64,000 bases of DNA from Pseudoflavonifractor sp902362925 (GTDB taxonomy: Bacteria; Bacillota; Clostridia; Oscillospirales; Oscillospiraceae), in assembly GCA_902362925.1 (NCBI GenBank), contig CABIYL010000008.1. One strand, 5' to 3'. The notes beneath the pieces were generated by a model, which did not search any database, had not been told where the DNA came from, and worked only from the letters and a program-made list of their open reading frames with translations. How positions within the stretch are numbered: position 1 is the first letter of the stretch; the number at the start of each line of letters is the position of its first letter. Below are positions 57,610 through 64,000 of the stretch, one piece after another. Both the position numbers and the translations under genes were made by a program.

Positions 57610-58908
57610 TTATGTCTCGGCGGGGTTGTGGAGCACCTGGGCGTCCTGGGCCACGGGCACGTCCGCGTACCGGTCGGGCTCGGGCATGGGCAGGCTCTGC
57701 ATGTAGGCGTGCATGGCCTCGGCCACACGCTTGCCGTTGGCAACCGCCTCCACCACGGTGCGCGCGCCGTTGACTGCGTCGCCAGCGGCAAACACACCGG
57801 GCCGGCTGGTGCGGCCGTCCTCGTCCACGGCCAGCAGGCCCTTTCCGGTGGTGTCGATGCCCCGGGTGGTCTGGACCAGGTTGCTCTCCGCCCCCTGGCT
57901 GACGGCGATGATCACGCTGTCACAGGGGTAGAGCTTCTCCGTCCCCTCCACGGTGACGGTGGAGCCGTCCTCCCGCTTCTGGTTGTCGGAGAGCACCACG
58001 CCGTCGTCCCGGATCTCCAGGGTGGCCTTGTTCATGAGGAAGTCCACGCCCTCCAGCTTGGCGTAGCTGGTCTCGTACTGGCTGGCGCCGATGGTGTTTC
58101 CCCGGGCCACGCATACCACGTGCCGGGCGCCCTTGCGGATGGCGGTACGGGCGCAGTCCATGGCGGAGTTACCCGTGCCGATGACCACCACACGCTCCCC
58201 CAGATGGAAGGCGTCGGGGTTGGCCAGGTAGTTGATGGCGTAGCTCACATGTCCCAGGCTCTCGCCCTTGATGTTCAGCCGGTTGGGCCGCCACAGACCC
58301 GCGCCCACGAACACACTCTCATAGCCGTCCCGGAACAGGCCGTCAATGGTGAGGGTGTTGCCGATGTAGGTGTTGGGGCGGAACTTGATGCCCTTGAGCT
58401 CCAGGTGGCGGTAGGCGATGTCGTCCAGCACGGCGTCGGGCAGGCGGAAGTCGGGGATGCCGTACCGCATGACGCCGCCAATCTTGTCCCGGCCGTCGAA
58501 AATGGTCACCTGGTAGCCGTACCGGGCCAGGATGATGGCGATGGTCAGGCCGGCGGGGCCTGCGCCGATAACGGCTGCCCGGCGGCCGTTGGACGGCGCG
58601 GGGCCCTTCACCATCTTGTTGGCGTAGGTGGTGGAGATGTAGTTCTCGATGATGGAGAAGTGGACCGGCGCTTCCTTGATGCCCCGGATGCAGTGCCCTT
58701 CGCACTGGCTCTCGTGGTTGCACACCAGGGAGCAGACGGTGGTCAGCGGATTGTTCTCAAAGAGCATCCAGCCCGCCTCGTCCAGCTTGCCTTCCTTCAG
58801 CAGGCGGATGACCTCCGGGATATTGGTTCCGATGGGGCAGCCCTCCTGGCACCTGGGCTTTTTACAGCCCAGGCACCGCGCTGCCTCGTCCATAACATGA
58901 AGCGCCAT
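57610..58908 (-). CDS. GltD-like Fe-S flavoprotein NAD(P) oxidoreductase
   Basis: This 432-residue protein resembles the small subunit of glutamate synthase. Cysteines for one or two [4Fe-4S] clusters are seen as CLGC-KKPRC-QEGCP near residues 12-24 and CSLVC-QCEGHC at about 59-73. FAD binding is GAGPAGL at about 116-122 and NAD(P) binding is VIGTGNSAMDCA. No large glutamate synthase subunit is nearby. It is unusual in a uronate operon and may supply or remove reducing equivalents for the mannonate oxidoreductase. Confidence 0.9.
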   Translation of the reverse strand: MALHVMDEAARCLGCKKPRCQEGCPIGTNIPEVIRLLKEGKLDEAGWMLFENNPLTTVCSLVCNHESQCEGHCIRGIKEAPVHFSIIENYISTTYANKMVKGPAPSNGRRAAVIGAGPAGLTIAIILARYGYQVTIFDGRDKIGGVMRYGIPDFRLPDAVLDDIAYRHLELKGIKFRPNTYIGNTLTIDGLFRDGYESVFVGAGLWRPNRLNIKGESLGHVSYAINYLANPDAFHLGERVVVIGTGNSAMDCARTAIRKGARHVVCVARGNTIGASQYETSYAKLEGVDFLMNKATLEIRDDGVVLSDNQKREDGSTVTVEGTEKLYPCDSVIIAVSQGAESNLVQTTRGIDTTGKGLLAVDEDGRTSRPGVFAAGDAVNGARTVVEAVANGKRVAEAMHAYMQSLPMPEPDRYADVPVAQDAQVLHNPAET

Positions 58909-58914
58909 GGCTTA

Positions 58915-59760
58915 TTACACTCCGGAGTAGGCAGCGAAGCCGGCGTCGATGGGCAGCACCACGCCGGTGATGGCGCTGGCGGCCTTGTCGTCGCACAGGA
59001 AGAACACGCCGCCCAGCAGCTCATCGCTCTCCACGAACCGGTTCATGGGAGTGCCCGCCAGAATCTTGGCGGTACGGGGAGTGGGGGTGCCGTCCTCGTT
59101 GAAGAGGAGCTTCCGGTTCTGGTTGGACACCAGGAAGCCGGGGGCGATGGCGTTGCAGCGGATGCCGCTGCCGGCGAAGTGGGTGGCCAGCCACTGGGTG
59201 AAGTTGGAGATGGCGGCCTTGGCGCCGGAGTAGGCGGGGATCTTGGTCAGGGGGATGTAGGCGTTCATGGAGGAGATGTTCAGGATGCAGCCGTGCTGCT
59301 TGTCCACCATGTCCTTGGCAAAGACCTGGGTGGGCAGCAGGGTGCCCTGGAAGTTCAGCTTGAACACGAAGTCCACGCCGTTGGGCTCCAGGTCAAAGAA
59401 GGTCTTCTGGCCCTCCTTGGCCTCGTGCTGATACTCGTTGTCGGTGGTGGCGCGGGGGTTGTTGCCGCCGGCGCCGTTGATGAGGATGTCGCAGGGACCC
59501 AGGTCCTTGAGCACCTGGGCGTGGACGGCCTCCAGAGCCTCGGGCTCCAGCACGTTGGCCTTGTAGCCCTCGCAGATATAGCGCTCAGCCTTGCACTCGT
59601 CAGCCAGCTTCTTCACGGCGTCCTCGTTCAGGTCCAGAGCGGCCACCTTGGCGCCCGCCTGGGCGAAGGCCTTGGCCATCTCGCCGCACAGCACGCCGCC
59701 GGCGCCGGTCACAACGACGACCTTACCGGTAAAATCCACATTCAGAGGCAGATTAATCAT
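58915..59760 (-). CDS. uxuB: SDR-family D-mannonate oxidoreductase (fructuronate reductase)
   Basis: This 281-residue short-chain dehydrogenase has VTGAGGVLCGEMAKA as cofactor loop, NGAGG at the NNAG position, and the catalytic S-Y-K with YSGAKAA. It matches the SDR form of fructuronate reductase found with uxuA and uxaC in Firmicutes. AAGGAG precedes the ATG. It would reduce fructuronate to mannonate. Confidence 0.88.
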   Translation of the reverse strand: MINLPLNVDFTGKVVVVTGAGGVLCGEMAKAFAQAGAKVAALDLNEDAVKKLADECKAERYICEGYKANVLEPEALEAVHAQVLKDLGPCDILINGAGGNNPRATTDNEYQHEAKEGQKTFFDLEPNGVDFVFKLNFQGTLLPTQVFAKDMVDKQHGCILNISSMNAYIPLTKIPAYSGAKAAISNFTQWLATHFAGSGIRCNAIAPGFLVSNQNRKLLFNEDGTPTPRTAKILAGTPMNRFVESDELLGGVFFLCDDKAASAITGVVLPIDAGFAAYSGV

Positions 59761-59789
59761 AATAAAGCTCCTTCTTTCAGAAAAACAGA

Positions 59790-60836
59790 TTACTTCTTTG
59801 CCTTCTCACAGGCCTCGAACAGGCCGTTGATATAAGCGGCGCCCAGGGCGCGGTCGTACAGGCCGTAGCCGGGCTTGCCGGTCTCGCCCCAGATCATGCG
59901 GCCGTGGTCGGGACGGACATAGCCGTCAAAGCCGGTCTCCACCAGGGCGTTGACAATCTGGTACATATCCAGGCTGCCGCAGCTGGACAGGTGGGCCCGC
60001 TCCTCAAAGGAGCCGTCCTCCATGATCTTCACGTTGCGGATGTGCATGAAGGCGATGCGGCCCATGGCGGAGTACTTGCGCACCATGGCCACCACGTCGT
60101 TGCTCTTGGCGCAGCCCAGGCTGCCGGTGCACAGGCACAGGCAGTTGGCGGGAGAGTCCACCAGCTTGAGGAACCGGTCCAGGTTGGCCTCGCAGGTGAT
60201 GATGCGGGGCAGGCCGAAGATGGGGTACGGGGGATCGTCGGGGTGGATGGCCATTTTCACGCCGCACTCCTCGGCCACGGGGATGACCTTCTTCAGGAAC
60301 CGCTCCAGGTTGGCCCACAGGCCCTCCTCGCCAATCTCGCCGTAGGCGGAGATGAGCTCACGGACCTCGTCCTGGGTGTAGCTGGAGTCCCAGCCGGGCA
60401 GGTGGATGTCGTCCTTCAGGGGGTCCAGGCCCTTCATCTGCTCCCAGTACATCACCAGGCTGGTGGAGCCATCGGGGGCCTTCTTGTCCAGCTGGGTGCG
60501 GGTCCAGTCAAAGACGGGCATGAAGTTGTAGGTCACGCACTTGACGCCGTACTTGGCGCAGCGGCGGATGTTCTCGCAGTAGACCTCCAGCAGGTGGTCC
60601 ACGTCGCCGCGGCCCAGCTTGATGTCCTCGTGGACGGGGATGGACTCCACCACGTCGAACACCAGGCCGTTGTCCTCGCAGTCCTTCTTCAGGCCTGCCA
60701 GGCTCTCCTCAGGCCAGACCTCGCCGGGCTTGACGTCGTACACAGCGGTGACGATGCTGCGCATACCGGGAATCTGGCGGATATACTCCAGAGAGATGGG
60801 GTCGCTCTCTCCGTACCAGCGAAACGAAAGCTTCAT
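59790..60836 (-). CDS. uxuA: Mannonate dehydratase
   Basis: This 348-residue enzyme converts D-mannonate to KDG. Family motifs are SFRWYGESDPISLEYIRQIPG at residues 4-24 (in shorter pieces), MAIHPDDPPYPIFGLPRI near the metal site and VRPDHGRMIWGE near the C-terminus. AAGGAG precedes the ATG. Confidence 0.95.
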   Translation of the reverse strand: MKLSFRWYGESDPISLEYIRQIPGMRSIVTAVYDVKPGEVWPEESLAGLKKDCEDNGLVFDVVESIPVHEDIKLGRGDVDHLLEVYCENIRRCAKYGVKCVTYNFMPVFDWTRTQLDKKAPDGSTSLVMYWEQMKGLDPLKDDIHLPGWDSSYTQDEVRELISAYGEIGEEGLWANLERFLKKVIPVAEECGVKMAIHPDDPPYPIFGLPRIITCEANLDRFLKLVDSPANCLCLCTGSLGCAKSNDVVAMVRKYSAMGRIAFMHIRNVKIMEDGSFEERAHLSSCGSLDMYQIVNALVETGFDGYVRPDHGRMIWGETGKPGYGLYDRALGAAYINGLFEACEKAKK

Positions 60837-60851
60837 ATTTTTCTCCTTCTG

Positions 60852-62255
60852 TTACAGGTTGAAATAGCGCTTGGCGTTGTTGAAGCAGATGTCCTGCACC
60901 AGTCCGCCCAGGGTGATCATATCCCGGGGGTACTCCCCGTTCTCCACCCAGCGGCCCAGCAGGGAGCACAGCACACGGCGGAAGTACTCGTGCCGGGCAT
61001 AGCTGAGCAGGCTGCGGCTGTCGGTGAGCATGCCGATGAAGTTGCCCAGCACGCTCAGGTTGGCCAGGCTGGTCAGCTGCTCGGTCATGCCGGTCTTATT
61101 GTCGTTGAACCACCAGGCGCTGCCGTGCTGGATCTTGCCGGCCGTCTCCGGGCCCTGGAAGGCGCCCAGCAGGGTGTCAATCCACTCGTTGTCCGCCGGA
61201 TTCAGGCTGTACAGCACGGTCTTGGGCAGGTTGCCCTCCCGCTCCAGGGCGTCCATCAGGCGGTAGGTGGCGGCGCAGCTGTCGGTGACGGCGATGCAGT
61301 CAAAGCCGGTGTCCGGCCCCAGCTGGGCCATCATGCGGCTGTTGGGGTTGCGCATGCAGCTGAAGTGGAGCTGCATGACCCAGTTCCGCTTCCGGTACTC
61401 CCGGGCGCAGTGGAGAATCACGGCGGTCTGGTAGCCCTCGGCCTCCTCACGGGTGAGGGGCTCCCCTGCCCGGGCCTTGTTCATGGCGGCGGTGGCGGCC
61501 TCGTCGGACACCTCACGGCACATCACATAGTCCAGGCCGTGGTCGGCGGAGCGGCAGCCGTGGGCGTCAAAGAAGGCGATGCGGTCGCTCAGGGCGGCGC
61601 GCACATCGTCCACGGTGGCGATGGTGCGGCCGGTGGTCTTCTCCAGCTGCTCCAGGTAGGCGGCAAAGCCGCTCTTGTGGAGGTTCACCGCCGGGTCGGG
61701 CCGGAAGCTGGGGCACACCTGCACGGGGAAGGAGCTGTCCGCTGCCAGCTTCTCATGCCAGATGAGGTCGCTGCAGGGGTCGTCGGTGGTGCCCACCATG
61801 GCCACGTTGCTGCCCAGAATCAGGCCCCGGGCGCTCATGGCCGGGTCGTGCTGCAGCTTGTCGTTGCACAGCTCCCACACCTCTCGGGCGGTCTCTCCGT
61901 TGAGCACGCCCGTGTAGCCGAAGTAGTTCTTCAGCTCCAGGTGGCACCAGTGGTACATGGGGTTGCCGATGGCACGGGGCAGGGTCTGGGCGAACTTCTC
62001 AAACTTCTCCCAGTCCGAGGCGTCGCCAGTGATATACTTCTCCTCCACGCCGTTGGAGCGCATGAGCCGCCACTTGTAGTGGTCGCCCCCCAGCCAGATC
62101 TGGGTGATGTTCTCAAAGCGCCGGTCCTCCCAGATGTCCTTGGGGTCGATGTGGCAGTGGTAGTCGGCAATGGGCATCTTGGCGGCGTAGGCGTGGTAGA
62201 GGGCCTTGGCCGTCTCGGTGTCCAGCAGAAAATCGTCGGTCAGAAAGGTATTCAA
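60852..62255 (-). CDS. uxaC: Glucuronate isomerase
   Basis: This 467-residue amidohydrolase-fold enzyme interconverts glucuronate and fructuronate (and the galacturonate pair). Motifs include DYHCHIDPKDIWED near residue 33, NPMYHWCHLELKNYFG and ARHEYFRRVLCSLLG near the end. It begins at a TTG with GGGAG eight bases upstream. Confidence 0.95.
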   Translation of the reverse strand: MNTFLTDDFLLDTETAKALYHAYAAKMPIADYHCHIDPKDIWEDRRFENITQIWLGGDHYKWRLMRSNGVEEKYITGDASDWEKFEKFAQTLPRAIGNPMYHWCHLELKNYFGYTGVLNGETAREVWELCNDKLQHDPAMSARGLILGSNVAMVGTTDDPCSDLIWHEKLAADSSFPVQVCPSFRPDPAVNLHKSGFAAYLEQLEKTTGRTIATVDDVRAALSDRIAFFDAHGCRSADHGLDYVMCREVSDEAATAAMNKARAGEPLTREEAEGYQTAVILHCAREYRKRNWVMQLHFSCMRNPNSRMMAQLGPDTGFDCIAVTDSCAATYRLMDALEREGNLPKTVLYSLNPADNEWIDTLLGAFQGPETAGKIQHGSAWWFNDNKTGMTEQLTSLANLSVLGNFIGMLTDSRSLLSYARHEYFRRVLCSLLGRWVENGEYPRDMITLGGLVQDICFNNAKRYFNL

Positions 62256-62275
62256 GGTTTACGCTCCCTTTCAGT

Positions 62276-63877
62276 TCAGTTTCGCAGCTGTTCGGGCACC
62301 TGGTCCACGGTCTGGTACCGCTCCATGGCCTCCTCCAGGGACATACCCTGCTCGATGGCGGTCTTGCGGGCGGCGTTGACCGCCTGGATCTCCTTCATCT
62401 TGGCGCCGGTGAGGGTGTAGCCCTTCATGGCCAGCAGAGTGGCGGCCCAGGCCAGCATGGGGATGATGCAGAACATGACGATGACGGCCACCTTGATGCC
62501 GGCAGAGTAGGGGGTGCTGTCGGTGGGCAGCTCGGAGAGTCCGGCGCAGGCCAGGAAGATAAAGGCCACCAGGGTCTGGGCCAGGGAGGACACCAGCTTA
62601 TCCACCAGGGAGAACATGGTGCCCATGATGCCGGGGATGTACTTGCCGGAGCGGTAGGTCTCGTAGTCCGAGCAGTCGGCCACCATGGGGATGGGCATGT
62701 CGGCAGTGGCGTAGTAGGCGCCGTAGCCCACGCCGAAGAAGAGGATGAACAGGATGGTATACAGGTTGATGGCTCCGCCGCCCTTGAAGGGGAAGGAGAG
62801 CATCAGGCTGGGATTGCCGTAATCGCTGACGATCAGCAGCACCAGCACGCCCACGTAGCAGATGAGGGCCACGGAGACGTAGCGGATGAGGGAGGCCCGC
62901 TGGCCCTTCTTCTGGCTGGTGCGCATGGACAGCAGGAAGAAGGGAACGGCGCACACATAGCCCAGGACCATCATGGGCAGGTACAGGGAGTTGTAGTTGC
63001 CCATGACGATGCCGTACAGGGCCAGCAGCACGGTGGTGTTGGTGGCGATGGCCAGGGCCAGCTTGCAGCCGGCACCGGCTACCATCAGACGCTGCATGGG
63101 CTTGTTGGCCTTGATGATCTGGGCGTACTCGGAGAGCTTGACGTTCTCCTGCTTGCCGCCCAGGCCGTAGAACTCGGGGCGGTCCTTCTCGGCGATGCCG
63201 ATGATGGCCAGGATGGTGAGCAGCACCGAAATACCGATGCCGATGGGGGTGATGATGCGGTAGACCATGGGGTCGGCGTAGCCGGAGGTGATGACGTTTC
63301 CGGCGGCGTCCTTCACGTCATACATGGCCTTGACCAGAGGGATGAGGAACTGCATGATGCCCATGCCCAGCAGGGAGCCCACAGTGTTGAAGATGGTGAA
63401 CATGGGGCGCTGGTTGGGGTCGTTGGTGAGGACGGTCTGGCCCGCACGGGTGACGGAGGTCTGGAAGGTGTAGCCGATGACCCAGATGAAGTAGACCACG
63501 GTGAAGCCCACGTAGCGGGCGGGCATCATGGTGTCGGGGATCAGGGGCAGCAGGATGTAGAGCGCGATGACGCTCAGTGCCATGACCACACTGCCCAGAA
63601 TCATAAAGGGCCGGAATTTGCCGATTCTGGTGCTGGTGCGGTCCATCATGGCGCCGATGATGGGGTCGGTGATGGCATCGCACACCCGCATGACGGTGAC
63701 CATGAGGGAGGCGAAGATGCCCAGATGGAGGATGCTGGAGCCAAACTGGGCCACATAGGACAAAATCAGGACGAAATAGACGTTGGTGGCGCCGTTGTTG
63801 AGGGGGAACAGGACCAGCTGATAGGGCTTTGCCCGGTTCAGACCCTTCCCGGAGGCGTCAGGAGTATGGTTCTTCAC
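62276..63877 (-). CDS. GPH-family sugar (glucuronide) transporter
   Basis: This 533-residue membrane protein is a glycoside-pentoside-hexuronide:cation symporter with about 12 helices. Typical motifs are VCDAITDPIIGAMMDRTSTR with the conserved acidic residues and YGAYYATADMPIPMVADCSDYE. It starts at a GTG seven bases after AAGGAG (VKNHTPD). It likely imports glucuronides or glucuronate for the operon downstream. Confidence 0.9.
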   Translation of the reverse strand: MKNHTPDASGKGLNRAKPYQLVLFPLNNGATNVYFVLILSYVAQFGSSILHLGIFASLMVTVMRVCDAITDPIIGAMMDRTSTRIGKFRPFMILGSVVMALSVIALYILLPLIPDTMMPARYVGFTVVYFIWVIGYTFQTSVTRAGQTVLTNDPNQRPMFTIFNTVGSLLGMGIMQFLIPLVKAMYDVKDAAGNVITSGYADPMVYRIITPIGIGISVLLTILAIIGIAEKDRPEFYGLGGKQENVKLSEYAQIIKANKPMQRLMVAGAGCKLALAIATNTTVLLALYGIVMGNYNSLYLPMMVLGYVCAVPFFLLSMRTSQKKGQRASLIRYVSVALICYVGVLVLLIVSDYGNPSLMLSFPFKGGGAINLYTILFILFFGVGYGAYYATADMPIPMVADCSDYETYRSGKYIPGIMGTMFSLVDKLVSSLAQTLVAFIFLACAGLSELPTDSTPYSAGIKVAVIVMFCIIPMLAWAATLLAMKGYTLTGAKMKEIQAVNAARKTAIEQGMSLEEAMERYQTVDQVPEQLRN

Positions 63878-63946
63878 TTGGCATCTCCTTCTTCTTTTAA
63901 ACGCAAATTGCAAGTGCAAGTTGGACACCCGCACGGTAAAAATTAG

Positions 63947-64000
63947 TTAGCTGACAGAAGCGGCGTAGACAGAATCCAGGAACTTCTCGTACAGTTCCTC
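63947..64000 (-). CDS. C-terminal end of an unidentified protein (partial)
   Basis: Seventeen codons and a TAA stop are visible (ELYEKFLDSVYAASVS). They lie 69 bp upstream of the transporter start in the same direction, so the gene is probably part of the glucuronate operon. A beta-glucuronidase or regulator would be expected there, but the visible part is too short to decide. Confidence 0.6.
   Translation of the reverse strand, partial: EELYEKFLDSVYAASVS

Noticed and set aside
1..64000. CRISPR array, rRNA genes, prophage or transposase genes
   Set aside because: No regularly spaced repeats, no rRNA signatures and no transposase or integrase motifs were seen in any of the translated regions; small palindromic repeats are listed separately.

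Overview
The window is about 64 kb from a high-GC member of the Clostridia. The S10-spc ribosomal order, zinc-type S14 and L24, SLH-domain surface proteins, AGGAGG-type ribosome binding sites and a sporulation-type deacetylase fragment point to a gut Oscillospiraceae-like Firmicute (Flavonifractor/Intestinimonas type). That taxonomic call is an inference from gene content. Positions 28750-29033 are an assembly gap of Ns.

Layout: (1) 1-8700, minus strand, the S10-spc ribosomal protein operon from rpsJ to rplR, driven by a strong promoter at 8670-8698 with a structured leader of about 270 nt. (2) 8.8-22.1 kb, cell-envelope and housekeeping genes: two SLH proteins (one an M14 carboxypeptidase), a lipoprotein, small membrane or soluble proteins, a flavodoxin and a D,D-carboxypeptidase. 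(3) 22.3-32.1 kb, a coenzyme F420 locus. A minus-strand operon (cofE2, RibU-like ECF S component, cofE1, nitroreductase, cofD) diverges from a plus-strand set (YheO/DauR-like regulator, cofC, F420-type LLM oxidoreductase, M24 peptidase, threonine-synthase-like enzyme, F420H2:NADP oxidoreductase). (4) 32.2-48.7 kb, transport and hydrolysis genes that look coupled to F420 chemistry: a TRAP transporter, RidA, an S9 peptidase, a complete Opp-type ABC transporter, two more LLM oxidoreductases, an AbgB-like M20 amidohydrolase and a prolidase-like amidohydrolase. (5) 48.7-54.4 kb, a probable insertion: a truncated pdaB-like gene, a SUKH-like protein with a small neighbour, and a 1277-residue NACHT-type STAND NTPase. 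(6) 54.4-64 kb, minus strand, a glucuronate operon (GPH transporter, uxaC, uxuA, SDR mannonate oxidoreductase, GltD-like flavoprotein, KDPG aldolase, VOC protein, KDG kinase) ending at a terminator, with a second PfkB kinase beyond it.

The most interesting system is region 3 with region 4. CofC, CofD, two distinct CofE proteins and a stand-alone nitroreductase equivalent to the C-terminal half of actinobacterial FbiB would convert the deazaflavin FO to F420, with Fno reducing it from NADPH and three LLM enzymes able to use it. No FO synthase (cofG/cofH) is in the window. Instead a riboflavin-type ECF S component is translationally coupled between the two cofE genes, which suggests FO import (salvage, perhaps from gut methanogens). 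The paired transporters and peptidase/amidohydrolase genes suggest that the cofactor serves catabolism of a peptide-like or nitrogenous substrate; its identity cannot be read from sequence. The orphan NACHT protein, preceded by an attenuator-like hairpin, is a second candidate for a new (possibly anti-phage) system.
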